64,000 nt of DNA from positions 575,554-639,553 of the forward strand of contig NZ_JACHJK010000003.1 in assembly GCF_014203595.1 (NCBI RefSeq). Reading direction: 5' to 3'. The position numbers and the translations under genes are program-made. The notes below the pieces were generated by a model. That model was not told the origin of the DNA and did not search any database. It saw only the letters and a program-made list of their open reading frames with translations. This document shows, in pieces, positions 26,602-34,713 of this stretch. The stretch's first letter is position 1. The number at the start of each line of letters is the position of its first letter. The DNA comes from Streptomyces echinatus. Lineage in GTDB: Bacteria; Actinomycetota; Actinomycetes; Streptomycetales; Streptomycetaceae.

Positions 26602-27492
26602 ATGACGACTCAACACGAGATACTCGAAGCCGCGCTGGCCCAGATCACCGCCGGTTATGTGTTCCCCGAAAAGACGGCCGCCATCGACGCGGCGATCCGG
26701 CGTCGGCTGGACGAAGGCGCATATCGGGATCTGGACGTGCGGGAGTTGTGCGAGCGAGTCACGGACGACCTCCAGAAGGTCTGTCCGGACAGACATCTGC
26801 GGCTGTTGTGGACCGAGGAACCACAGTCGATGAACGAGGAGCCGGAGGCCGTCGCTCACGCTCGGTTCGCGCGGTACGCCAGGGAGAGCAACTACGGCAT
26901 CCGGCGAGTGGAGCAGCTCGACGACAACATCGGCTACCTCGACCTGCGCATGGTCGCCCCTGCCGATCTGGGTGGTCCCGCGATCGCTGCCGCCATGCAA
27001 CTCCTCGCTCCCACCGAGGCACTGGTCATCGACCTGCGGCAGTGCCGGGGCGGTTCACCGGAAGGCGTGCAGTTGTGGTGCAGCTACTTCTTCGCTGACG
27101 ACGGGGTACACCTGAACGACATCTACCAGCGGGCCACTGACTCGACCCGCCAGTACTGGACCCTCGGGCACCTCGCCGCACCGCGCTACCTGGACCGCCC
27201 GGTCACCGTGCTGACCAGCGACCTCACCTTCTCCGGCGGAGAGGAGCTGGCGTACAACCTGAAGGTGCTGGGGCGCGCCACCCTGATCGGCCAGACCACC
27301 CGCGGTGGCGCCCACCCCACGGACCGTATTCCCGTCGCCCCGCACGTCACCGTGGCCGTTCCCGCCGCCCGCTCGATCAACCCGGTCACCGGCACCAACT
27401 GGGAAGGCGTCGGTGTCGAGCCCGACCTGGCCGTCGAGGCCGGCGACGCGCTGAAAGCGGCGCTGGAGCACCTGCGCACGCTGATCGGCTGA
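26602..27492 (+). CDS. S41-family peptidase / interphotoreceptor-retinoid-binding-like protein
   Basis: 296 residues without signal peptide. The N-terminal ~100 residues form the helical S41_N lid (YVFPEKTAAIDAAIRRRLDE). The catalytic part has NIGYLDLRMV, EALVIDLRQCRGG and VTVLTSDLTFSGGEELAYNL, where the Ser of FSGGEE is the predicted nucleophile. Ends with GVGVEPDLAVEAGDAL. No PDZ domain, so it belongs to the short cytoplasmic-type S41 group. TACCAT ends 7 bases before the ATG: probably leaderless. Confidence 0.88.
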   Translation: MTTQHEILEAALAQITAGYVFPEKTAAIDAAIRRRLDEGAYRDLDVRELCERVTDDLQKVCPDRHLRLLWTEEPQSMNEEPEAVAHARFARYARESNYGIRRVEQLDDNIGYLDLRMVAPADLGGPAIAAAMQLLAPTEALVIDLRQCRGGSPEGVQLWCSYFFADDGVHLNDIYQRATDSTRQYWTLGHLAAPRYLDRPVTVLTSDLTFSGGEELAYNLKVLGRATLIGQTTRGGAHPTDRIPVAPHVTVAVPAARSINPVTGTNWEGVGVEPDLAVEAGDALKAALEHLRTLIG

Positions 27493-27706
27493 GCAGCGTT
27501 CGACGCTTTGCGGCTATGCGGCGGTGAGGCCGGACGAACCACGCCAGCTGTCCTCCGGTGGTCCGTCCCTGGGGCAGGATGCTGCCCCAGGGGGTCGCGG
27601 CTTGGATGACACGACCGAAGGCGGCCCGGCTCAGGATCGTAGGCGCGCCGCCGGGGGCCGTGAGGCGGATCTGAAGGCCGGCCGCGTCGGTGGTGATCCG
27701 GGTCAT
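27386..27706 (-). CDS. Doubtful small ORF
   Basis: MTRITTDAAGLQIRLTAPGG onward reads like a protein for ~75 residues, then turns Arg/Pro-rich where it overlaps the 3' end of the S41 gene by 107 bases on the opposite strand. No ribosome binding site and no known family. The true end, if there is a gene, is probably near 27500. The rest of 27493-27917 holds only short direct repeats (two 14-base copies at 27786-27813). Confidence 0.22.
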   Translation of the reverse strand: MTRITTDAAGLQIRLTAPGGAPTILSRAAFGRVIQAATPWGSILPQGRTTGGQLAWFVRPHRRIAAKRRTLLSRSACAGAPAPLSARRRPRRPGRARHRRLPSWCR

Positions 27707-27917
27707 CGCAGCGCCGGGCGCAGGCTCACGGCGACGGCCTGTGCGCCGACATCGTGCGCAACGGGTGCCGGCATACAGCTGTCGGCACTGCAACGTCGGC
27801 ATTGCAACGTCGGTGGAGCATGACGGCTGGTCAGCGGCTCCTTGTCAGAACTGCGTTGTCAGTGGTGGGCGATACGTTCGAGGTCTTGGAACCGCTGTTG
27901 CACGACAGGAGTGGACG

Positions 27918-30335
27918 ATGACCGAGAGCACTGTGCTGCCCGCGCTCAGGGTGGTGCTGACGGACGTCAACGAGCGTGTGGTGGAGGCGTGGCGCGCCGC
28001 GTTCGCCGACACCCCCGGCATCGAGATCCGCAAGGGCTCGATCCTCGACGAGGACGTCGACGCCTGGGTCACCCCCACGAACTCCCGGGGCCGGATGGAC
28101 GGCGGGGTCGACGCCGTCATCAAGCGATACCTGGGGTCCGGCATCCAGGTGCGCGTCCAGCGGGCGATCCGCGACCGGTTCGCCGGCCCCATGCCGGTGG
28201 GCAGCGCGGTCTGCGTCCCGTCCGGCGCGACCGTCCCCCGGTACCTGATATCGACGCCGACGATGGTGCGGTCCTCGCAGAACGTGAGCGCCACGCTGAA
28301 CGTGGCGCTGGCCTGCGCGGCCGCTTTCCAGGCCGTCCACCGGCAGAACCGCAAGAAGCCGGGCAGTATCCGGTCCGTGGCACTGGTCGGCATGGGAGCG
28401 CAGACCGGCCAGGTGCCGGCCCGGGTGTGCGCCAATCTGATGTGGACCGGCTACACGCTCTTCCACGACCACTGGTTCGAGGACGACGACGAGCTGCGGT
28501 CCACGATCACCTCCCAGCTCCACGGGATCGAGAACGCGCCCGTCGACCAGCGGGTACGCATCGTGCCGCCGGCGGCCGTCACGCCCGTCGCCCCCGCGCC
28601 GGCGCCGGCGCCCGAGACTGCCGCTCCCGCTCCCTCCGCCGCCCCCTCCTCTCCTTCTGCCACGACGAGCGAGAGCGCCTCCGCGATGACCGGATCCACG
28701 ACCGGCGCCCCGGCTCCGGGCCAGCCGCTGCAGCCCCATCCCGATGCGAACGACCCCCTCGCCCTGACCGAGCTCTTCGACGGCGGCGGGGAGGCCTGGC
28801 TCCCGCTGCTGAAGCCGGTCATCGAAGCGCAGCCGGACGCCGCACGGTTCATCGGGAAGAGCCGCAGCCATGAGGTGGTCCCGGTCCGCGAGCTGACGTT
28901 CCAGGCGCTCAAACCGAACCCGCCGCACAAGTGGAAGGTCGTGGTCTTCGGTCAGAACCCGTACCCGCGGCCGGAGAGCGCCACCGGCATTGCCATGTTC
29001 GACAACACATTCAGCGACTGGAAGGACAGCCAGTTCGGCCGGGTAGTCAGCATCCGGTGCCTCATCAAGGCGGCGGCGATGTGGAAGTACGGCATCGCCA
29101 AGAAGACCCCGATCGCCGACGTGCGGGCGCTGCTGAAGGAGCGGGACACGGTCCAGCCGCCGGAGTGGTTCCAGGCGATGCTGACGCAGGGTGTGCTCCT
29201 GCTGAACGCGTCGCTGACCGCGAGCGGTGACGGGGCGATGGGTGCCGACCAGCACACGGCGTTCTGGCGGCCGGTCGCCGAACGGATCGTCGAGGAGATC
29301 CTCAAGGCCAAGCAGGACGCGGCCGAGGAGGACCGCGGGGTGGTGTTCGCGTGGTGGGGGGCGCACGCCCGCAGCCTGAAGCGGGTCGTCCTGCGACTCC
29401 AGCAGAAGTACCCGGACGTCGAGGTCCGCCACCTCGACCACGCGAACCCGGCGGCACAGGGCGACATCTTCTGCGAGGGCGACCACTTCGCCCAGGTCAA
29501 CGACGCCCTGGCCTCACTGGGCGCCGAGCGCATCGACTGGCTGCCGAGCAAGGGGTGGAACGTGCCGGCGGCCGGCTCGGGCGGTGCGGACGGGGGCGTC
29601 TCGGCGCGCATGGGCGCTTTCATCGAGTCGACCATGAATCTGCACCAGCTGTACCTGGAGCGCCTCACCAGCGTCAAGGACGAGGGCCTGGTCCTGCCCA
29701 CGATCACCGGTGTCTTCGACACCCCGCTGATGGACTTCCAGGACGCCGTCGCCCCGGTCTCCGCGGCGCTGTCCGGGCTCACCGGGCACATCCGGCGCTC
29801 CCGGGACTTCGGCAAGCTGCGCGCGGACCAGGCGGCCGGCGGCGGCCTGTCCGCCGACGCGATCGCCGCGCTCCACCTCTACACCTGTGAGTCAGCCTTC
29901 TACCGCGAGATCAACAGCGTGCTGCGCTCCCCCGACCGCACCAGGGTCACGCCGTACCTGCCGTACCTGCGGCTGCTGTTCTCGGCGGTCTCGGAGCTGC
30001 CGGCCTACACGCAGCCGTTGTGGCGTGGGGTGTCGCTGGATCTTCGGGCGCAGTATCCGGTGGGCGGGACGGTGACCTGGTGGGGCGTCTCCTCGTGTAC
30101 CTCCGAACTGAACGTGGCCAGGTCCTTCTTGGGCAGTCGCGGCAAACGGACCCTCTTCGAGGTGACGCCTGCCCGGGCGGTCGGGATCAAGAGCTTCTCC
30201 GCCTTCACCGGCGAGGAGGAATACATCCTCACACCGGGTACCCAGCTCAAGGTGACGGAGGTGAAGAGCGAGCCCCGCGGGCTGTGCACGGTCCGGCTGA
30301 GCGAGGTCACGGACGGCGCTCCCGTGGTGTCCTGA
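27918..30335 (+). CDS. Macrodomain / uracil-DNA-glycosylase-like / ADP-ribosyltransferase fusion
   Basis: 805 residues; AGGAG lies 6 bases before the ATG. Three domains are visible. (1) Macrodomain, ~1-215: VTPTNSRGRMDGGVDAVI and VALVGMGAQTGQVP match the two ADP-ribose-binding loops. (2) Pro/Ala/Ser linker ~216-275, then a UDG-like domain ~280-545: VVVFGQNPYP (345-350), GVLLLNASLT (Asn430) and HLDHANPA (His508), ending IDW as in family-1 UDGs; the catalytic Asp of GQDPYH is Asn347. (3) R-S-E ADP-ribosyltransferase ~565-800: LWRGVSL (Arg703), WWGVSSCTS, and GEEEYIL (Glu766, Glu768). The architecture suggests writing, reading or erasing ADP-ribose together with DNA-base chemistry; this role is inference. 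It is convergent with a frameshifted gene. Confidence 0.85.
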   Translation: MTESTVLPALRVVLTDVNERVVEAWRAAFADTPGIEIRKGSILDEDVDAWVTPTNSRGRMDGGVDAVIKRYLGSGIQVRVQRAIRDRFAGPMPVGSAVCVPSGATVPRYLISTPTMVRSSQNVSATLNVALACAAAFQAVHRQNRKKPGSIRSVALVGMGAQTGQVPARVCANLMWTGYTLFHDHWFEDDDELRSTITSQLHGIENAPVDQRVRIVPPAAVTPVAPAPAPAPETAAPAPSAAPSSPSATTSESASAMTGSTTGAPAPGQPLQPHPDANDPLALTELFDGGGEAWLPLLKPVIEAQPDAARFIGKSRSHEVVPVRELTFQALKPNPPHKWKVVVFGQNPYPRPESATGIAMFDNTFSDWKDSQFGRVVSIRCLIKAAAMWKYGIAKKTPIADVRALLKERDTVQPPEWFQAMLTQGVLLLNASLTASGDGAMGADQHTAFWRPVAERIVEEILKAKQDAAEEDRGVVFAWWGAHARSLKRVVLRLQQKYPDVEVRHLDHANPAAQGDIFCEGDHFAQVNDALASLGAERIDWLPSKGWNVPAAGSGGADGGVSARMGAFIESTMNLHQLYLERLTSVKDEGLVLPTITGVFDTPLMDFQDAVAPVSAALSGLTGHIRRSRDFGKLRADQAAGGGLSADAIAALHLYTCESAFYREINSVLRSPDRTRVTPYLPYLRLLFSAVSELPAYTQPLWRGVSLDLRAQYPVGGTVTWWGVSSCTSELNVARSFLGSRGKRTLFEVTPARAVGIKSFSAFTGEEEYILTPGTQLKVTEVKSEPRGLCTVRLSEVTDGAPVVS

Positions 30336-30390
30336 ACCGCGCCACAGCCGCACTCATCGCGGTGTCCGCGCTCGCACTGACTGGCCCGGT

Positions 30391-31240
30391 TCAGGGCTGG
30401 GGCGCGTACTCCACGTAGAGCGGGGTGGCCGTGACGAGGCGCACCTTCTCCTCTCCGCCGTTGCCGTGCAGGTCCGTCCGGGACGTGATGCGCGCGTAGC
30501 CGCGCATCCAGGCGGCGGTCTCCGGGACGAAGGCCTCGTCCAGCAGGCGCACGGTCATCCTCAGCCCTGTGGCGAAGTTGCGGTGCTGGTAGACGATGCG
30601 CAACGAGGTGCGGCCCAGTTTTCCGCGACAGCTCGTCGTTGCGCAGGAGGCGGTCACTGAGGTCCGGCAGCAGGCGCTCCACCGTCTGGTCCTCCAGGCT
30701 GAAGCTCTGCCCGGCGAGCCGGTACAGGTAGGACGAGTCGGAGGCGACGTGGAACTCCTCCGGTTCGGACCGGTCGAGTTCCGCCTGTACATCCAGCCGG
30801 ACCGGTGAGGATCCCTCCATGCCGAGCAGGTGTTCCCGGGACCCGTGCAGGAGCAGCCGGACCGAGCCTCCCGTCGGGTAGTGCGGGGACCGTACTCCCG
30901 AGTCCAGGAAGAGGACGGCCGATCGGAAGTACTTGTCGTCCATCACCCGGTAGTTCAGGGGTGCCTCGAACAAGGCCCAGGACCCGGCGCCCACGCTGTC
31001 GTCGGCGAACCATCCGGCCGCCCGGTCCCCCCGCTCGAACTCGTCGATCACCTCGTCCACGGTGAGCGTCACGGGCCCCGCGGTGGCCTCCCGGCCGGCC
31101 ACCTTGGCTCGGCCGAAGGGCGGGAACGCCAGTTCGCCCACGAAACCGAGGCGGCGCCGCCAGCGGGGCCGGCCGACATCGCCGTTGGACTCGGTGAATT
31201 GCCTGAGCTTCCTCTTCGAGAGGTAGACGAACTCGCGCAC
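30391..31240 (-). pseudogene. Frameshifted gene of unknown family next to the macro-UDG-ART gene
   Basis: Begins at a GTG (GGGGGAAG upstream) with REFVYLSKRKLRQFTESNGD and runs well to DLSDRLLRNDELSR near 30625. The family-like sequence then continues in another frame (LGRTSLRIVYQHRNFATGLR, ending TATPLYVEYAPQP). Removing one G from the CGGAAAAC stretch (reverse strand) restores a ~282-residue protein. It is soluble, with segments such as APLNYRVMDDKYFRSAVLFL and SVRLLLHGSREHLLGM. The layout reminds me of uncharacterised DUF7019-type actinobacterial proteins, but that is tentative. Either a decayed gene or a sequencing error. Confidence 0.6.
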
Positions 31241-31553
31241 CGGCTTCCCCCTGCAAGAAGGTATTCGACAAGCGCCTGTCCGGGCTGACGATGCGACGGA
31301 CCGCCGGCCTCTCCCCCGGCGAGGCCAAGACCGCAGCCATGAATTGACGAAACGTCAGATCAGTCAAGTCGCAGGTGGGTGCTCGACTTACTGTTGTGGT
31401 CACCAGGTGCCGTCGGGTGCCCCGTATGCTTGGCCCTGGTCTTCCGCAACAGAGGTCCACTCGCGCTTCACCACGAGGTGATCGAGAGGTCCCTCGTCGT
31501 GGAGGCCTGGTCAGTCGACCGGGTACTCATCGGACACCGCGGAGGACCAGATG
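31241..31553. other. Intergenic region with a short gene scrap
   Basis: Forward strand at ~31260-31347 reads VFDKRLSGLTMRRTAGLSPG and ends in a stop; it looks like the tail of a lost gene. Nothing else is recognisable. Confidence 0.35.
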
Positions 31554-31706
31554 ATGGGGGAAGTTCCCGCCTCATCGGATGAGACGGACGAGCAGCAGGC
31601 CGCCGAGCGGCGCCGGGGACGGCGTCGAAGGCTCGGGCAGGTCCTGCTCGACTGGTCGCCGGTGCTGGCGAAACTCACCACCATCGTGATGCAGCAGCTC
31701 TCCTGA
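31554..31706 (+). CDS. Small ORF (50 residues) with good ribosome binding site
   Basis: MGEVPASSDETDEQQAAERR followed by a basic run and an amphipathic end (QVLLDWSPVLAKLTTIVMQQ). GGAGG at 31541-31545 is 8 bases before this ATG (another ATG is one codon earlier). A perfect 15-bp terminator hairpin starts 39 bases after the stop, which argues for a real transcription unit. No family known to me; acidic start, basic middle, possibly membrane- or nucleic-acid-associated tail. Confidence 0.45.
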   Translation: MGEVPASSDETDEQQAAERRRGRRRRLGQVLLDWSPVLAKLTTIVMQQLS

Positions 31707-31745
31707 CGGAGAGAAGTGGAAGCGGGTCGTACGCGTCCGGGCAAG

Positions 31746-31784
31746 CAGGAAGCCCGGTCGGGATCTAGGCGACCGGGCTTCCTG
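31746..31784 (+). terminator. Strong terminator hairpin after the 50-residue ORF
   Basis: Perfect 15-bp stem CAGGAAGCCCGGTCG / CGACCGGGCTTCCTG with a 9-base loop. Confidence 0.85.
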
Positions 31785-32234
31785 GTGTATCACGGCGGAG
31801 GGCCTCTGACCTGGGTTGCAGCCCGGAGAAGGGGCCCTTTCCACGTGGGCTTGGTGACTACCCACGACACCCCGATCGTACCGTCTCCCGTCGCTTGACC
31901 AACAAGCGACGACAAGATGTTGGTTCAGCTATACGAGAGCGTCTTTCGGAATGCAGCTGTACGCGGGTGCTTTCCGAGGTTCCCATACCTTCTCTGGTGG
32001 GCGCAGCCCGCACGAGCACGGTCGTGCGGGTACACCCGCGCCCCATGCCCAGGCCGCCGGCGCAGGAGCCGTGCGCATAGGCCTCCGCCAGGCCGTCGTC
32101 GTCCTGATCCGCGCCGTCACCGCGCCGCGCACCAACTGACGCGTCATGCGCGCCCCGACGTACGGCGCGTGAACCTGTAAGCGGTCGCTGACACCCCTTC
32201 ACCATTCTATTCAAGTTTGACTAGAGTGTGCGGT
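31785..32234. other. 450-base region without a supported gene
   Basis: Contains two degenerate ~27-base direct copies beginning CAGCTATACG and CAGCTGTACG (31928-31980 area) and a small inverted repeat GCACGA/TCGTGC near 32010-32027. Open frames are short and unlike any family. The promoter of the VOC gene lies at its end. Confidence 0.4.
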
Positions 32235-32936
32235 GTGAGCGAGAAGACGATTCCGATCCTGCCGTGTCGGACCATCCAGCCCGTTCTCGACTTCTACATG
32301 GCCCTCGGGTTCGAGGTGACCTTCCAGCAGAGGAGCCCCAATCCGTACGCAGCCGTCCAGCGCGGCGGCATCCAGCTCCACTTCTTCGGGATGAGGCACT
32401 ACGAGCCGGCCGAGTCATTCAGTACGTGCCTCATCCAGACCGACGACGTCGACAAGCTGCACGAGACCTTTCGGACGAGGCTGAAGGCGACGTACGGGCG
32501 AGCACCGGTCCGTGGACTGCCGCGCATCGGGCCGCTGAAGAACACGTCACACGGAGTGCGGCAGTTCCTCATGACCGATCCGGGCGGCAACTGCATCCGC
32601 ATAGGGCAGCAGACGAGCGACGACCAGCATCACCGCCCCGCCCCCAAGGAGACCTTCGCCCGGGCCGTGCACCACGCCTCCCTCCTTGCCGACTCCAAGG
32701 AGGACCTGGCGGGCGCCGCGAAGATCATCGATCGGGCGCTGCGCCTACAGGACGAGCGGCCCACGCCTGTGCAGCTGCTTCAGCTTCTCGTACTGCGTGC
32801 TGACGTCGCCACTCGTGTCGGCGACGAAGAAGCCGCGAGGTCCGCGATTGCCGCGGCCACCGCAGTCCACCTGACCTCGGAGGAGCGGGAGTCCGTGCAC
32901 GACGACCTCCAGCGCCTCACGCAGTTGCTGGGGTGA
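32235..32936 (+). CDS. VOC (glyoxalase/bleomycin-resistance) protein with helical C-terminal extension
   Basis: 233 residues from a GTG preceded by TAGAGT ending 7 bases upstream (leaderless type). Residues 1-~130 form the VOC fold of bleomycin-resistance-like proteins: IPILPCRTIQPVLDFYMALG, GGIQLHFFGMRHYEP and MTDPGGNCIRIGQQ. The C-terminal ~95 residues (DLAGAAKIIDRALRLQDERP, LQLLVLRADVATRVGDEEAA) are helical and TPR-like, an uncommon addition. May bind a drug or act on a small molecule. Confidence 0.82.
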   Translation: MSEKTIPILPCRTIQPVLDFYMALGFEVTFQQRSPNPYAAVQRGGIQLHFFGMRHYEPAESFSTCLIQTDDVDKLHETFRTRLKATYGRAPVRGLPRIGPLKNTSHGVRQFLMTDPGGNCIRIGQQTSDDQHHRPAPKETFARAVHHASLLADSKEDLAGAAKIIDRALRLQDERPTPVQLLQLLVLRADVATRVGDEEAARSAIAAATAVHLTSEERESVHDDLQRLTQLLG

Positions 32937-33131
32937 GGGCCGGCAACACGCGGGAAGCGTGCGCGCCGGACCAGCTCAGGCTCAAGGCCGCACCAGGAGC
33001 ACTGATCGGCGGCTACCTGTTCCGGCGCCGCCTCGTCGCCGCGATGGCCAAGACCGCAGAATGGTGATCGCCCCGGATGTGCTCGGTTCTGCCGACGGCT
33101 GACAAGGCCAAGCGGCCAAGAGACCAGCCGG

Positions 33132-33272
33132 GCTGTCGAGAGGAACTTCGCCTGGCCGCACCCATTCAAGCGGCTTCGGATCCGCTACGAGATACGTGCC
33201 GACCTAGCCCTCGTACTGCTCCAACCCGCCTTCGGCATCGACTGCTTGAGACGACTCTGCGACTCGTGCTGA
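33132..33272 (+). mobile_element. 3' remnant of an IS5-family transposase
   Basis: AVERNFAWPHPFKRLRIRYE continues with IRADLALVLLQPAFGIDCLR and stops at 33270. This is the C-terminal end of IS5-type DDE transposases (VER.FAWLH..KRLR.RYE.RAD), including the last catalytic Glu. The rest of the element is gone and I could not delimit inverted repeats. Just upstream, near 33000-33067, a frame ends GGYLFRRRLVAAMAKTAEW, the tail of another lost gene. Confidence 0.7.
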
Positions 33273-33286
33273 CTGACGACGGCACC

Positions 33287-34090
33287 TCAGTCTGCTCGCG
33301 GGGCCAGGCTGAGGAACTTCATGCCGTACGGGTACAGCCAAGGGCTGTGGTCACCGTCTCGGAGTCGGTCGAGCGCGATCAGCGCGTCGGCCGCGGTCTT
33401 GCAGCGCGGATGGCGCGTGGCGAAGGTGGCGATGCGGACTCGCTGGGTGGGCAGCCAGGCGGCGATCACCTGGGGGTCGCCGTCGTACCACCACGTGAAC
33501 CGGAAGTCCTCCCAGAGAAGGTCGGTCGCCCAGTCGAGGGCGAGGCGGACGAGCCCGGCGTCCGCCTCGGGCCCGGCAAGCCCGGCGATGTGCTCCAGCC
33601 ACGGCTCCATGTCACCCGTCGCGTGAGCGATTCCTTCCAGGAGGTCAGTGACAGCCATAGAGGGCAGACCATCAGTCAGAGCGATCGTCAGCAGTGCTCG
33701 TAAGGCCTTTTCGACAACGGCGCGTTCGGGCGCAGGCCAGTCAGCGAGCTTCGCCCCGTGCTGCCCGAGACGACCGATCTCCGCAGACGGGTCGGCGCTG
33801 GCACCGTCCGGCCCCCAGTAGCGCAGCGCACGAGGCATGAGACGACGCCAGAGAACGGGGTACTGGTCCGCTTCCCAGTGGCTGACGACCTCACGCATGA
33901 AATGCCCGAGGAGATCGTCTGGTACGGCAGCGGGATCGCCACCGAGAATGCGCAGCTCCGACTCCGGGGTGCAGTAAGTGCAGCCGCCCACCGGGCGGTC
34001 GAGTTCGGGAGGTGATGAGAAGACCCTGTCAGCCTCGGCCAGCGTGTTCCGCCACATTGTGTACGGGTCGAAGTCAAGACGACCGTTCAT
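33287..34090 (-). CDS. Hypothetical protein
   Basis: 267 residues, MNGRLDFDPYTMWRNTLAEA onward, soluble and helical. It contains a Cys pair (GGCTYCTPESE) that might bind metal, and Trp-rich segments (VVSHWEADQYPVLWRRLMPR, RFTWWYDGDPQVIAAWLPTQ). GGTAGG is near the start. No family recognised. It lies just after the transposase remnant and upstream of two other reverse-strand genes, but gaps of ~90 bases argue against tight coupling. Confidence 0.68.
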   Translation of the reverse strand: MNGRLDFDPYTMWRNTLAEADRVFSSPPELDRPVGGCTYCTPESELRILGGDPAAVPDDLLGHFMREVVSHWEADQYPVLWRRLMPRALRYWGPDGASADPSAEIGRLGQHGAKLADWPAPERAVVEKALRALLTIALTDGLPSMAVTDLLEGIAHATGDMEPWLEHIAGLAGPEADAGLVRLALDWATDLLWEDFRFTWWYDGDPQVIAAWLPTQRVRIATFATRHPRCKTAADALIALDRLRDGDHSPWLYPYGMKFLSLAPRAD

Positions 34091-34181
34091 GCTACGACCT
34101 ACCGAGGGGACTCCGCGCAGGGAAACCTGGCGAAGAGAGGGACCCTACCACTCGGCGATGTTGGATTCCCGAGTGCGGCCG

Positions 34182-34637
34182 TCACCTGTCCGTGTTCGGG
34201 GGCGGTGGGGTGACACCCAGTGTCCGTCGGGCGTCCAGCCATACCCTCTCGAACTCCTCGGCCGAGATCGCGTCGGCGCCAAGCGCCTTCTCCCACCCCG
34301 TGATCCTGCCCTCGAAGACACGGCCGTACCGCTGCTCGTACCGGCTCACCGTGGGGATGTCAGCGCGCTCCTGAAGCCGGAGAATCTCCTCCAGCGAGGC
34401 GGCGAGCACCGGGGTGCCGTCATCGCCTCGCAGGTCCACTTGCCGGAGAACCGACCCCGCCTCATCACCCTCGAAGTGCTGCCACAGGTCTCGGGCCTCG
34501 TCATACGTGCGGATCCACATCACCATGGCACCACGCTCCCGCAGGCGATACTGCTCTTCCGGTACGCCACGCGTGCGGCCACGAACGATTTCCGGCCCGG
34601 CAACGAACTCGGCATGGCGTGACACGCGGACGTCCAT
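34182..34637 (-). CDS. Hypothetical protein, possibly N-terminally truncated
   Basis: 151 residues from the ATG at 34637. In-frame protein-like sequence continues upstream of that ATG (RVDQEALSEIISTHAD) without a start codon into the 3' end of the next gene, so the original N-terminus may be lost. The body (YDEARDLWQHFEGDEAGSVL, IPTVSRYEQRYGRVFEGRIT) is acidic and soluble. No Shine-Dalgarno sequence is evident. Unknown family. Confidence 0.55.
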   Translation of the reverse strand: MDVRVSRHAEFVAGPEIVRGRTRGVPEEQYRLRERGAMVMWIRTYDEARDLWQHFEGDEAGSVLRQVDLRGDDGTPVLAASLEEILRLQERADIPTVSRYEQRYGRVFEGRITGWEKALGADAISAEEFERVWLDARRTLGVTPPPPNTDR

Positions 34638-34713
34638 GTCGGCGTGGGTGGAGATGATCTCGGAGAGAGCCTCCTGGTCGACCCGTTCTGCCCGGGGCTG
34701 GCAGACGAGCCGG

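Noticed and set aside
27831..29486. Reverse ORF of 551 codons opposite the macro-UDG-ART gene
   Set aside because: Lacks any domain, while the forward frame carries three; a by-product of high GC3.
30600..30650. Programmed frameshift in the reverse-strand gene next to macro-UDG-ART
   Set aside because: The shift is +1 at a sequence without a classical slippery site or rare codon; a simple indel is the more economical explanation.
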